From Acidimicrobiaceae bacterium (GTDB lineage Bacteria; Actinomycetota; Acidimicrobiia; Acidimicrobiales; Aldehydirespiratoraceae): a stretch of DNA of 35,083 bases. How positions within the stretch are numbered: position 1 is the first letter of the stretch; each line of letters begins with the position of its first letter. The DNA lies in assembly GCA_028820455.1 (NCBI GenBank), contig JAPPJC010000053.1, forward strand, positions 53,687 through 88,769, in the 5' to 3' direction. The notes below the pieces were generated by a model. The model had not been told where the DNA came from, searched no databases, and saw only the letters and a list, made by a program, of their open reading frames with translations. This document shows, piece after piece, positions 1 through 9,941 of this stretch. The position numbers and the translations under genes were made by a program.

Positions 1-110
1 TTTTTTTTGGTGTTGTTGTTTATTTTTTATTTTTTTTTTCATTTTTTTTTTTTTTTTTTTTTGGGGTTTTTTTTCTTTTTTTTGGTTGGGGGGGGGGGTG
101 GGACATTGCT
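1..110. other. Low-complexity T/G homopolymer-rich contig end, likely poor-quality sequence
   Basis: Long T runs and G runs (ttttttttt..., ggggggggggtggg), no coding signal. Confidence 0.7.
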
Positions 111-131
111 GTTGTTTGTTTGTGATGATGT

Positions 132-215
132 GTCGGAGGGGGGATTTGAACCCCCACGCCCGTAACGGGCACTAGCCCCTCAAGCTAGCGCGTCTGCCTA
201 TTCCGCCACTCCGAC
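132..215 (-). tRNA. tRNA-Leu (anticodon GAG)
   Basis: Minus strand GTCGGAG...CTCCGAC acceptor stem, CTAGC-TTGAGGG-GCTAG anticodon arm (GAG), long variable arm (TGCCCGTTACGGGCG), T-arm GGGGGTTCAAATCCCCC; CCA not encoded. Confidence 0.95.
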
Positions 216-263
216 GTTTCAGGCCCTAACCGAAAATTGTTCATGGTATCCAATTGTTTGCGG

Positions 264-488
264 TCAAATTATAAAAGCAAAAGAGACCGAAGCAAATCCA
301 AATATGAGAGCAGCCACGACTGTGATGCGGTCGAGATTGCGTTCTACTACCGTGGAGCCCGCTGCTTGTGTGCCTAAACCGCCCCCGAACATGTCCGACA
401 AACCACCCCCTTTACCACTGTGCAGTAAAACCAGAAAAATCAGTGCAATAGCCGATACGACATGAAGAGGAGCAACAAAGAAAATCAT
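264..488 (-). CDS. secG: Preprotein translocase subunit SecG
   Basis: 74 aa, two hydrophobic helices with SGKGGGLSDMFGGG motif; next to tpiA. Confidence 0.9.
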   Translation of the reverse strand: MIFFVAPLHVVSAIALIFLVLLHSGKGGGLSDMFGGGLGTQAAGSTVVERNLDRITVVAALIFGFASVSFAFII

Positions 489-592
489 GTCGTTCAGAGT
501 ATCAAGTTTTCTTGATGGTGTTGTGCTTATTGGATTTAATTGTTTGTCTTATTTTTGTAGGTAGTTCAGCTGAGTGTTCTACATTGCCACGT

Positions 593-1372
593 TTAGCTGA
601 AATGGTTGACAATGGGAGCGAAGTCTTCAACTTTGAGACTGGCACCACCGACTAGAGTGCCGTCGATATCATTTTTCACCATAAGTTCTGCGATGTTGGA
701 TGCTTTAACTGATCCTCCGTACTGTATTCGCAAAGATTGCGCGGCAGTGTTCCCCCACTTTGATTCCATTTGCGAACGAATATGTGCGCACATGGCTTGA
801 GCATCGGCTGGTGTAGCTGTTTTGCCTGTCCCTATAGCCCATACTGGTTCGTAAGCAATTATCAAGTCACTTACCTGTGCTGCTGTGACTTCCTTCAATG
901 AATTTGTGATTTGTGTGGATACCACTGTTGCTGCCGAACCAGCCTGACGTTGCTCCAAGGTTTCGCCTACACAAACAATTGGTGTCATGCCGTGTTTCAA
1001 GACTGCATGAACTTTTGCATTGACTTGTCGGTCAGTCTCACCTAAAAGTTGCCTACGTTCACTATGCCCCACAATAACATACGCAACGTTCAGCTTGGCT
1101 AACATCAAAGGGGAAATCTCACCTGTGAAAGCACCTGAGTCTTCATTGTGGCAGTTTTGTGCTCCTAGAGCAATAGGCATGTGATCGACCTCGAATACGG
1201 TTTGCAGCGAACGCAGACTAGTAAAAGGGGGATGAATCGAGACATCGATACGATCGTAAACAGGCAGTGGCAAATCGTAGAATAACTTCTGCACCATCTG
1301 AATAGCCTCGAAATGGTTCATGTGCATCTTCCAATTACCACTGATCAGAGGCTTGCGGTCGTTATTACTCAT
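593..1372 (-). CDS. tpiA: Triosephosphate isomerase
   Basis: GNWKMH, IVGHSERR, YEPVWAIGTGKTA, GGASL motifs; ORF extends to 1411 but the internal Met (MSNNDRKPLISGNWK) is the likelier start. Confidence 0.95.
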   Translation of the reverse strand: MSNNDRKPLISGNWKMHMNHFEAIQMVQKLFYDLPLPVYDRIDVSIHPPFTSLRSLQTVFEVDHMPIALGAQNCHNEDSGAFTGEISPLMLAKLNVAYVIVGHSERRQLLGETDRQVNAKVHAVLKHGMTPIVCVGETLEQRQAGSAATVVSTQITNSLKEVTAAQVSDLIIAYEPVWAIGTGKTATPADAQAMCAHIRSQMESKWGNTAAQSLRIQYGGSVKASNIAELMVKNDIDGTLVGGASLKVEDFAPIVNHFS

Positions 1373-1508
1373 AGTATTTGCAGATTTTTTCAGGTTATGT
1401 TTGTTGGGCATAATATTCTCAAGCTAAATCATTGCTGAGCTTTCAGCAGCAGCCTTATGTTCATAGAAGTTCTGTTAAGTTCAGTTGATAGTCGGTGTCA
1501 GTGGTTTG

Positions 1509-2795
1509 CTATTCAATAGTATGTCTGATTGCTTTTCTCAAAGCTGTCAATCCTGGCAGGTCACCTTTTTCCATGAATTCCAAGGTAGCTCCACCCCCTG
1601 TCGAGACATGGCCTATTCGCTGTTCCATTCCGAATTGACGTACTGCAGCAACACTGTCGCCACCGCCTACTACCGTGAATGCCTGAGTCTTCGCAAGCGA
1701 TGAAGCCACAGCTTTAGTGCCGTTGACGAAGCGGGAATCCTCAAAAACACCCATCGGGCCATTCCAAAGTACTGTGCCTGCCTTGCTTATGATGTCGTTG
1801 AACATAGCAGCACTTCTTGGTCCTATATCCGCACCCAGCCAGCCATCTGGTATGTCAGCACCCGTAGTGATGATCTCTCCTCCGGTGTCAAGGTCACCTA
1901 AGACTCCGTTCGGGCTTAACGCGATGGTATCGCTGGGTAGATGTATTTTGACTCCACTGTTCAGTAGATTGCGGCAATGCTTCAGCAGGATATCCTCACA
2001 AACCGAATTCCCTATCGAACGACCTTGAGCTTTCAAGAAAGTAAAACACATACCCCCACCGATGATGATGCTATCGGCTATTTCAGATAATGTGAGGATC
2101 ACACCTAGCTTATCCGCTACTTTTGATCCGCCTAGAACGACCACAAAAGGCCTACGTGGTGATTTCCTGAGCTTTGTCAATACTTCTACTTCTTTCGTAA
2201 GTAGTTTGCCTGCCGCAGATGGTAGAAAACGAGGTGGCCCCACAATAGAAGCGTGTGCCCGATGGGAAACACCGAAAGCGTCGTTGACATAGGCATCATA
2301 GCTTGAGATCAACTGCTTGACAAAGTTGTTGTTATTTGTTATTTCACCCGGGTGGAAACGAAGATTTTCAGCTAGTTCAACACCCGGCACGAGTTCGGTC
2401 AACCGTTCCTGGATCGCTACCAACGAAAACGGGTTCGCTTGAGCGAAGCAGGTTGCAGAATTCAAAGTAATGGCATTTCTTGCTTCTGCATCTTTTTCAA
2501 CGTTCGATGATTCATTATCGTCAACGCAGAGATTATTTGAGAATTTGAAGCTTTCAATCGGCCGTGGACGCCCAAGGTGGGTAATAGCCGTTACTGATGC
2601 TCCTTGATCAAGTAGCCATTGTAATGTAGGGATCGCAGCGTTAACACGTAGATCGTCCGTTATCTTACCATCGATAAGAGGAACATTGAAGTCGACCCTC
2701 ACTAAAACTGCACGCCCCGAGAGGTTGCCAAGGCTGCGTAAATGTGGTAGCCGGCCAACTGTATTGTATTGTTGAGGTGTTACAAGGTTATGCAC
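1509..2795 (-). CDS. pgk: Phosphoglycerate kinase
   Basis: RVDFNVPL, HLGRP, ENLRFHPGE, VVLGGSKVADK, WNGPMGVFE, GGGDSVAA motifs; extra polar segment after HLGRPRP. Confidence 0.95.
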   Translation of the reverse strand: MHNLVTPQQYNTVGRLPHLRSLGNLSGRAVLVRVDFNVPLIDGKITDDLRVNAAIPTLQWLLDQGASVTAITHLGRPRPIESFKFSNNLCVDDNESSNVEKDAEARNAITLNSATCFAQANPFSLVAIQERLTELVPGVELAENLRFHPGEITNNNNFVKQLISSYDAYVNDAFGVSHRAHASIVGPPRFLPSAAGKLLTKEVEVLTKLRKSPRRPFVVVLGGSKVADKLGVILTLSEIADSIIIGGGMCFTFLKAQGRSIGNSVCEDILLKHCRNLLNSGVKIHLPSDTIALSPNGVLGDLDTGGEIITTGADIPDGWLGADIGPRSAAMFNDIISKAGTVLWNGPMGVFEDSRFVNGTKAVASSLAKTQAFTVVGGGDSVAAVRQFGMEQRIGHVSTGGGATLEFMEKGDLPGLTALRKAIRHTIE

Positions 2796-2824
2796 ACAAA
2801 CAGTTCGAATGTCCTGGGAGATTG

Positions 2825-3838
2825 TCAGTTGGCCGAACCAACGATCAGCGTCAGATCAACGAGCCGGTTGGAGTATCCCCATTCGTTGTCATACCAGCCG
2901 CTTACCTTTGCCATGTTACCTATGGCCATGGTTAAACCGGCATCAAAAGTACATGAAGCAGGTGACCCTAAGATATCTGAAGAGACCAGTGGAGCTTCGC
3001 TGTAATCCAGCACATTCCCCAATGGAGGTGATGAGGCCGCCGAAGCAAAAGCTTCATTGATCTCTGCAACACTTGCTTCTTTAGCCAATTCAACCGTGAA
3101 ATCAGTTATGGAACCATCTGGAACCGGCACTCGCATCGAGATACCGTCTAGCTTGCCAGTCATGGATTGCAGCACCAGAGAAGTTGCTCGTGCTGCCCCA
3201 GTGGAGGTGGGCACAATATTAACCGCCGCCGCACGTGCCCGGCGCAAATCAGAATGTGGGCCGTCGACCAATGCTTGGTCACCGGTATATCCGTGAACGG
3301 TTGTCATCAGTCCTTTGACAACCCCGAAAGTATCGTCGAGAACCTTAACCATGGGAACGAAACAATTGGTTGTGCAAGATGCATTGGATACGACAACATC
3401 TGTTTCAGGGTCGAAATCATCATCGTTGACGCCTACAACGAACGTCTTATCAGCACCAGATGCTGGAGCAGATACCACAACACGGGGTGCTCCTCCTTGT
3501 AGATGCCGTGCAGCAGCATTTCGATCCGTGAAAATGCCTGTGGATTCCACCACCACATCTATTCCAAGATCGCTCCAAGGCAATGCTTCAGGATTTCTTT
3601 CGGATAGTACTTGCAGTTCGTCATCATCAACTACGATGACGTTGTCATTGACGGAAACATCGGCTTCTAATCGCCCATGCACTGAATCATGGGCAAGTAA
3701 GTGAGCCAGTGTGTGGGCTGAACCAAGATCATTGACTGCTACCACGTCAATGCCAATACTGTTATTTCGAACACGTGCAGCCCTGTAAAAGTTGCGACCG
3801 ATTCGTCCGAAACCATTGATACCTACTCTAATAGTCAT
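2825..3838 (-). CDS. gap: Glyceraldehyde-3-phosphate dehydrogenase, type I
   Basis: VGINGFGRIGRN NAD-binding motif, SNASCTTNC active site, WYDNEWGYSNR C-terminal motif. Confidence 0.97.
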   Translation of the reverse strand: MTIRVGINGFGRIGRNFYRAARVRNNSIGIDVVAVNDLGSAHTLAHLLAHDSVHGRLEADVSVNDNVIVVDDDELQVLSERNPEALPWSDLGIDVVVESTGIFTDRNAAARHLQGGAPRVVVSAPASGADKTFVVGVNDDDFDPETDVVVSNASCTTNCFVPMVKVLDDTFGVVKGLMTTVHGYTGDQALVDGPHSDLRRARAAAVNIVPTSTGAARATSLVLQSMTGKLDGISMRVPVPDGSITDFTVELAKEASVAEINEAFASAASSPPLGNVLDYSEAPLVSSDILGSPASCTFDAGLTMAIGNMAKVSGWYDNEWGYSNRLVDLTLIVGSAN

Positions 3839-3991
3839 AGCTCATAGGTTAGTGAACAATACTGTTGAACGCTAGTCTATTGAGAACATTCTCCAGACTT
3901 ATCGACAAATAAAGTCCTGATCTTCTTTCGTCGAGTTGTTCAGTAGCAAGGGCGTGAATACAGCGTTCGTGCACGGTCAAGCACAATGTGG

Positions 3992-4092
3992 GGTTTGCAG
4001 TCAAACACTTTTGCTCGTGTCCTCTGCAGCCAACCAATCACTGTGGGGCACTGTCCGGTTTGCAGTCAAACACTTTTGCTCGTGTCCTCTGC
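3992..4092. repeat. Perfect 36-bp direct repeat pair (3992..4027 and 4057..4092) straddling the stop of the 4066..4392 gene
   Basis: ggtttgcagtcaaacacttttgctcgtgtcctctgc present twice, separated by 29 bp. Confidence 0.97.
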
Positions 4093-4392
4093 TGAGTCTT
4101 CTCTGCTGTTATCTGAAGACAAGACAATACCTCCTGCTGTTGCCAACGCTTCTGCAAGTTTGCTCGCGTGGTGGCATACGGTTCTAAGGTAATGTTCGCT
4201 TATTACTTCGTGTCCGCTGAACGGTGGCCGCCCCAAAGAGCGAATAACCGCATAAGAATCAATGGAAGTGGGCACTTTTTCCACTTCGGGTAGTTTGTCT
4301 GCCGAACCCCAGAAATCGGTTACTATTTTAGCAGAATCCGGGGCTGGATTTCTGCCACGTTTTTTACGTTTTCTTCGTCTTCTTCTGCTCAT
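4066..4392 (-). CDS. Hypothetical protein with basic N-terminus (MSRRRRRKRKKRGR), directly downstream of the SNF2 helicase
   Basis: 108-aa ORF 5 bp downstream of the helicase stop, same strand. Confidence 0.6.
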   Translation of the reverse strand: MSRRRRRKRKKRGRNPAPDSAKIVTDFWGSADKLPEVEKVPTSIDSYAVIRSLGRPPFSGHEVISEHYLRTVCHHASKLAEALATAGGIVLSSDNSREDSAEDTSKSV

Positions 4393-4397
4393 TTCAC

Positions 4398-7300
4398 TTA
4401 ATTGTTTTCATCTATGAGCAGCTGATCGGGATCTATGCCTAAAGCAGTTTGCAGTTGTTCACTGTCAAGGTCACCTATGGAGCTGGATTTAGGCAGAACC
4501 ATGTTGGCTATGTAACGCTTGCCGGCTACTACCATTTCCACGCGTTCATCGATAGTTCCCGGGCATACCAGACGGTGGCAGATCACAGTATTGCGTTGGC
4601 CAATTCTCCAAGCTCTGTCGCGTGCTTGATCTTCAACTGCCGGGTTCCACCAGCGATCGTAAAGCACCACATGATTGGCGGCTGTAAGGTTCAGTCCGGT
4701 ACCCCCAGCTTTAAGTGACAGCACAAGAGCGTTCGCCCCTTGTCTTTCTTGGAATCGCGCTACCATGCGATCGCGTGTTCCGCGGGCTAATCCCCCGTGA
4801 TAACACTCGATAGTATTTTCAGTCAGTTCACTGAGATAAACTGCCAACTTCTCTCCCCATGAAGCAAAATGCGTGAAAATTAACATTTTTTCTTTAGCAG
4901 AGAATACTTGTTCGATGATTTCTTCTAAGCGAGCTAGTTTACCGGAACGGCCGGCAATGCCTGTTGAGTCGTCACGATAATTGATGGGGTGATTGCATAT
5001 TTGTTTCAAAGCTGTAATAGCCGCTAGTACAGCACCTTTCCTTTGAGTGTTGCTGTCACTTTCAGCGGTGTCCATTGCAAGTTGATCGAGAACTGCTTGG
5101 TACAAGCCAATCTGTTCTCGGGTCATGGTGCAATAATCTATCTCATCAATGCGATCTGGTAGTTCAGAAGCTATTAAGGGTTCTGATTTAGTACGCCTGA
5201 AAATCAGCAACCCGTTGAGTACTGCCAGTGCTCCCTCACCTGTGGTGTTGTCCGAGTTGGGAGCTTCTCTGAAATGAGCATTGTCTACAAGATGGTGAGC
5301 TGTGCTCTCTTGTCTGTTGAAACCGCTGCCGCTGTTGCTGTGTTCATTGGTGCTGCTACTGTCTTGAATATTCATTTTGCTTGTGGCATTAGCAGAAAAA
5401 ACAGAGATGTTGCCGTGTGCCACATGGTTTTCGGTTTTTTCATCAGTGATCTGGAAATTCAAATTGCCATTCGAGTCATTCGCAGTCGGGTAAGTTTTTG
5501 CGGTCATTAATTCCTGCGTAGTGGTGTTGGCTTTGCTGGTCTCTATCTCGTTCGTCATAGCAGGGTGTACTCTGCTTTTGTTACGTTCTGTGAGAGCGTT
5601 CATAGCATTGATGAAATAGGAACGAGACCCTAGTAGGCCCGGATTACAGAAATCGATAATCGACCAGAGATCGCCTAGCCCATTCTCAATTGGTGTACCA
5701 GTAAGTGTAATTCGACTTCGGGCTGAGATACGACGAAGATGTCGTGCTGTTTCGCTGGTATGATTTTTTATGGCCTGCGCTTCGTCAGCTACGACGGTTG
5801 TCCATTCAACTTTTTCAAGCATTTCAATGTCTCGCAAGACCGTGCCATAAGTGGTGATGACAAGATCTACTTCTTTGACCATCTTAGGCATAGTGTCAGC
5901 TGAACAACGATTAGGTCCATGATGTACAGCGACTTGCATTTCAGGAACAAAATTGTGAGCTTCTGATTGCCAGTTTCCTACGACAGCAGGAGGAGCTATC
6001 ACTAAAGAAGTCCCATTGGATCGGGTCAGTTGGATATGCGCAAGCATAATAGGTGTTTTCCCTAAGCCCATATCCAAGGCTAGGCAACCACCAAGACCGA
6101 CTTTACCCAAAAACTGTAGCCACACAAGAGCTTCAGCTTGATATTTGCGCAGTCGACCGGTAAATCCATCTGGCTTGGTAGGCAGTTCGTCGGGTATTTC
6201 TTTGGCACTACGAATAAGATCGACTGCCCAACCTTGACCTGCAATGGTTGTAGGTTGATCTAGAAGCGATTGTTCTAACCCAAGAGCATGTCGCAACATG
6301 TCCACACCTGTCATATGCGTTGTGGAAGTTCGTTCCTCCAAAGCTTGCATCATAGCGTTGAGATCGGTACGGTCAAGCTCCATCCAGCGTCCTCGAGTTT
6401 TAAGTAGTGGCCGGGACTCTTGTGCGAGATTACGGATGTCTTCCACCGATAATTCCACATCGTCAAAAACGGCCGACCAGCGCACATTGGCTAGTTGATC
6501 AGCACCCACAGCAGAATCGGTGGCATCAAGAGCGGTAATACGCAGCGCAGGTGCTGGACGATGATGCGATAAATCAGGAAAGCATAGTTTGTAGCCGCAG
6601 GCTTCAAGCATGGGCCCTGTTTCAGTCATTAAACGCCAAGCTTCATCTGAATTAAGAAATACTTCACCTCGTCTGCGTCCGCCAAGACGTATAAGGTCTG
6701 GACATAGCCGTTCAAGCCTTATCAATTGATGCTTGACTTCTGCATTCTGTTCTTGTGAAGTGGACGTTAAAGCCCGTTCAACTGGCTGTAGTTGACCTTC
6801 ATTCGATTCTGCCAGTACTGAAAGTTGCCAGGAATCTGTTATATCAGGAGGTGTAAGTCTTATAACGATATTATTGTCCAAAGGTTTTCGTACGGGACGA
6901 TACCAACGTTCAAGATGCCTTCCCAAATCCATGCCATAACGCAGAGGGCCCGCAAAAGGGGTTCCATCAATTTGTGCAAGTGCTTTTTCTGCGACATCAG
7001 CACGTGTATGCAATACGGGTGGAGGAGCTGCCGTATCGATACGGCTAGTTGCTTGAGTGACTATAGCATTGACTATGTCGGCCAAAACTGCTTGCGTGAA
7101 TGCTCGTACGTCACGTTGATTTTCAAAAGCAGCAGCAGCACCGGGAAGAGATTCAGCCAAATTATCCAGCTTTTCTGCTTCAACCAACACTGGCACCCAA
7201 TGCATCATGAATCCGGCTCTCCCGACTTTGCTTTTTGCTTTCTCTTGAGCGGTGTTCGCGATACGGTTAGTGTTGTTGTTAACAGTGTTCTGAGCTTTTT

Positions 7301-8099
7301 GAATAGTTTCAACCGACCGGGCGGAAGCCACGGCGGGTATTCGACGAAGCTTTTTGAGTTGTGGGACTATACGTCCTTGTGCCACCAAACGAACTGCGAG
7401 GGTTGCCACCAAACCCAACCAAGCCACACTCACACCGATGTCTTTGCTTTTAGCTGTCTCGCCGAGAGCCACCAGCCAACCAAGACAACTCTCAAGGTTC
7501 GTGGCCACACTATCCGCCCGGTTGTTCCCATCCAGTTTAACTCGGCGATATTCCTCCCAATCAATAGCAGCAGCCCCTGTTCTATGCAACCGTTTCAGAA
7601 CATTTTGCTTGGTTTCTGAATTACCATTCGGTGCAGCTGCCCAGGCAATTATGCGACCAGGCATCCATGAGAGTTGCAGGGTTAAGGTGTCGGATATTTC
7701 AGTGCTTGTGACACTATCTGACTTAGACTGCCTTGTAATGCTTTCAGGTTCAGATTCTCTACTAGTAGATTTGGATACAATATCGGGCTGTTGATGTGCT
7801 TGCGGTGGGCCGATAAGCTTTGTGAGAACGGCATCCACAGCTTTGTATTCGCTTTCCAGGTCGTTGATTATCAGCGCGCGCTGATGTCCTCGCACCGCTA
7901 TACGCACATCATCTATCGACTCGGCGATGTCGTCAAGCAGACGATAGAGAGCTCGAACCCAAAGCTTTTTATTGTCTTGCAGCATTTTTGCGTCGTTGTC
8001 GCTGACTACACCATCGACATGACGAACTACTGCTTCAACGAATTCCGTCGACAACGCTAAGCGTGGATCCAATGTGGCGGGAATGTCCGTCTTCACCAT
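4398..8099 (-). CDS. SNF2/SWI2-family DEAD/DEAH-box helicase
   Basis: 1233 aa; LALDMGLGKTP (motif I), VVADEAQAIKNH (II), TLTGTPIENGLGDLWSI (III), FTHFASWGEKL, VLSLKAGGTGLNLTAANHVVLYDRWWNPAVEDQARDRAWRIGQ (V-VI). Confidence 0.95.
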   Translation of the reverse strand: MVKTDIPATLDPRLALSTEFVEAVVRHVDGVVSDNDAKMLQDNKKLWVRALYRLLDDIAESIDDVRIAVRGHQRALIINDLESEYKAVDAVLTKLIGPPQAHQQPDIVSKSTSRESEPESITRQSKSDSVTSTEISDTLTLQLSWMPGRIIAWAAAPNGNSETKQNVLKRLHRTGAAAIDWEEYRRVKLDGNNRADSVATNLESCLGWLVALGETAKSKDIGVSVAWLGLVATLAVRLVAQGRIVPQLKKLRRIPAVASARSVETIQKAQNTVNNNTNRIANTAQEKAKSKVGRAGFMMHWVPVLVEAEKLDNLAESLPGAAAAFENQRDVRAFTQAVLADIVNAIVTQATSRIDTAAPPPVLHTRADVAEKALAQIDGTPFAGPLRYGMDLGRHLERWYRPVRKPLDNNIVIRLTPPDITDSWQLSVLAESNEGQLQPVERALTSTSQEQNAEVKHQLIRLERLCPDLIRLGGRRRGEVFLNSDEAWRLMTETGPMLEACGYKLCFPDLSHHRPAPALRITALDATDSAVGADQLANVRWSAVFDDVELSVEDIRNLAQESRPLLKTRGRWMELDRTDLNAMMQALEERTSTTHMTGVDMLRHALGLEQSLLDQPTTIAGQGWAVDLIRSAKEIPDELPTKPDGFTGRLRKYQAEALVWLQFLGKVGLGGCLALDMGLGKTPIMLAHIQLTRSNGTSLVIAPPAVVGNWQSEAHNFVPEMQVAVHHGPNRCSADTMPKMVKEVDLVITTYGTVLRDIEMLEKVEWTTVVADEAQAIKNHTSETARHLRRISARSRITLTGTPIENGLGDLWSIIDFCNPGLLGSRSYFINAMNALTERNKSRVHPAMTNEIETSKANTTTQELMTAKTYPTANDSNGNLNFQITDEKTENHVAHGNISVFSANATSKMNIQDSSSTNEHSNSGSGFNRQESTAHHLVDNAHFREAPNSDNTTGEGALAVLNGLLIFRRTKSEPLIASELPDRIDEIDYCTMTREQIGLYQAVLDQLAMDTAESDSNTQRKGAVLAAITALKQICNHPINYRDDSTGIAGRSGKLARLEEIIEQVFSAKEKMLIFTHFASWGEKLAVYLSELTENTIECYHGGLARGTRDRMVARFQERQGANALVLSLKAGGTGLNLTAANHVVLYDRWWNPAVEDQARDRAWRIGQRNTVICHRLVCPGTIDERVEMVVAGKRYIANMVLPKSSSIGDLDSEQLQTALGIDPDQLLIDENN

Positions 8100-8132
8100 T
8101 GGTATTGTTCAGTCTAACATAGGTTTAGCGTT

Positions 8133-8936
8133 TTACACCATTTTCGCTATCAAACTGTTCGAATGGGGCTGAGAAGGCCGAGTTTGTATTCCAGCAGCCA
8201 TCATAGCCGATTTAGCTTCTGCGATAGTGTATTCACCGTAGTGAAAGATGCTGGCGGCCAAAACAGCATCCGCACCGCCTATCAATATACCGTCAACGAG
8301 ATGTTGCAGGGTTCCTACTCCCCCGCTAGCTATTACGGGGATCCCGACAGCAGAAGTTATTCTAGAAGTTAAATCAAGAGCAAAACCTAATTTTGTGCCA
8401 TCTCGATCCATTGATGTAAGCAGAATCTCACCTGCTCCTAGTTGTTCTACTTGACTTGCCCATGCGAGAGCGTCTATTCCTGTGCGGTTGCGCCCTCCGT
8501 GCGTAAACAATTCGTAGCCACTAGCAGCGTCACCTGAACTGCGAGCATCAATAGCCACTATGCAACTTTGCGTGCCGAATTCATCACTGATCTCAGTTAC
8601 AAGTTTCGGACGATGAACCGCAGCAGTGTTTATGCTGACTTTGTCAGCTCCCGCTCGGAATAAACAGCGCACATCTTCGACTGTGCGGATTCCCCCACCA
8701 ATGGTGAATGGTATAAACATTTTCTCGGCTACTGCTCTAGCCATATCCACTGTGGTATTACGCCGGCTCGACGATGCCGTGATATCCAAAAAAATGATTT
8801 CATCTGCTCCTTGTTGATCGTAACGAATGGCGAGTTCAACAGGGTCGCCGGCATCGCGAATATTCACAAAATTCACGCCCTTGACCACTCTCCCATCATC
8901 CACATCAAGACATGGAATTATGCGTGCTACTTGCAT
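8133..8936 (-). CDS. hisF: Imidazole glycerol phosphate synthase cyclase subunit HisF
   Basis: [53 protein letters not shown]. Confidence 0.96.
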   Translation of the reverse strand: MQVARIIPCLDVDDGRVVKGVNFVNIRDAGDPVELAIRYDQQGADEIIFLDITASSSRRNTTVDMARAVAEKMFIPFTIGGGIRTVEDVRCLFRAGADKVSINTAAVHRPKLVTEISDEFGTQSCIVAIDARSSGDAASGYELFTHGGRNRTGIDALAWASQVEQLGAGEILLTSMDRDGTKLGFALDLTSRITSAVGIPVIASGGVGTLQHLVDGILIGGADAVLAASIFHYGEYTIAEAKSAMMAAGIQTRPSQPHSNSLIAKMV

Positions 8937-9029
8937 TGGATTTAGTGTTCGTATAGCGAATCTGAATGTGCGGATATATCGACGCCGCGGCTGGCATTGA
9001 GCTTGCGTGTCGGTGGTTTTCTTCTATGA

Positions 9030-9833
9030 CTATTCTGGGTGTTTTAGTATTGCGACAGCTTCAGCTACACTGAAACACTTTTCATAGAGAGCTTTACCCA
9101 CAATTACTCCACTGAGCTTGTTTTGTTGTTGAAAGCCACCTCTTAGTGAGGCTAATGCTTGTAGATCATCAATACTCGAAACTCCACCCGATGCTATGAT
9201 ATCAATGCTGTTGTGAGCTGCTCCCAATGCTAGTGGGCTTGCGCCTTTATCATGACTTGCTGCGTCGATCACCTCTGATAGACCTTTAAAGTTGGGGCCT
9301 TGGAGCATGCCATCTCGTGTGATGTCGGTAACGATAAGAGCATCCACTCCGGTGTCGGTAAAACGTTTTGCCACCTCCAACACTGTTCGCCCTGATTCTT
9401 GCAACCATCCATCGGTTGCTATCTCATTATCGCGAGCGTCCAAGGCTACCGCAATCCTATGTGAATCGGCTAACGCTTTCACCATCTCGGGTGCTTGCAA
9501 AGCAGCTGTTCCTAAGACTACTCGTTCCACACCAGCCGCAAACCAAGCTTCAGCTGTTGCTTGGGATCGTATTCCTCCGCCAGCTTGTACGGGTATGTTC
9601 ACAGCAGCTGCTATTTCTGATACAATCTTGGCATTTTCAGAATGACCCGAACGAGCACCATCCAAGTCCACAACATGTATCCAGTCTGCACCTTCTTCTG
9701 CCATCCTTACTGCCACACCCACCGGATCGTCGTTGTAGGTGGTTTTGGCGTTATAGTCACCTTGCAGAAGTCGGACGCAACGCCCGGATAGTATGTCTAC
9801 CGCACAAAACAGTTCCATGGAAGCTTCATTCAC
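9030..9833 (-). CDS. hisA: Phosphoribosylformimino-5-aminoimidazole carboxamide ribotide isomerase HisA (start may be the downstream Met at about 9818)
   Basis: FCAVDILSGRCVRLLQGDY, WIHVVDLDGARSG, VQAGGGIRS, DGMLQGPN, IIASGGVSS; adjacent to hisF and hisH. Confidence 0.93.
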   Translation of the reverse strand: MNEASMELFCAVDILSGRCVRLLQGDYNAKTTYNDDPVGVAVRMAEEGADWIHVVDLDGARSGHSENAKIVSEIAAAVNIPVQAGGGIRSQATAEAWFAAGVERVVLGTAALQAPEMVKALADSHRIAVALDARDNEIATDGWLQESGRTVLEVAKRFTDTGVDALIVTDITRDGMLQGPNFKGLSEVIDAASHDKGASPLALGAAHNSIDIIASGGVSSIDDLQALASLRGGFQQQNKLSGVIVGKALYEKCFSVAEAVAILKHPE

Positions 9834-9836
9834 TTG

Positions 9837-9941
9837 TTGTGGCTATTGATCGTCCTGCTGGTTTTTTTGACAGTCCACCCATAGAGTCTTGATTCTATGG
9901 GGTTTTGTGGCTATTGATCGTCCTGCTGGTTTTTTTGACAG
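9837..9941. repeat. Perfect 37-bp direct repeat pair (9837..9873 and 9905..9941) at the hisH 3' end / hisA 5' end, flanking a hairpin
   Basis: ttgtggctattgatcgtcctgctggtttttttgacag twice; 31-bp spacer contains cccataga-gtcttgat-tctatggg (9878..9901). Confidence 0.97.

Noticed and set aside
3992-4092. CRISPR-like geometry (36-bp repeat, 29-bp spacer)
   Set aside because: Only two copies, one of them coding for a protein C-terminus, and no cas genes in the window
6825-7619. 264-aa plus-strand ORF antisense to the SNF2 helicase
   Set aside because: Composition atypical (Cys/Ser/His-rich), no recognisable motif, fully overlaps a strongly supported gene
9368-9892. 174-aa plus-strand ORF antisense to hisA
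   Set aside because: Shadow ORF of a clear HisA coding region, Pro/Leu-rich translation with no domain
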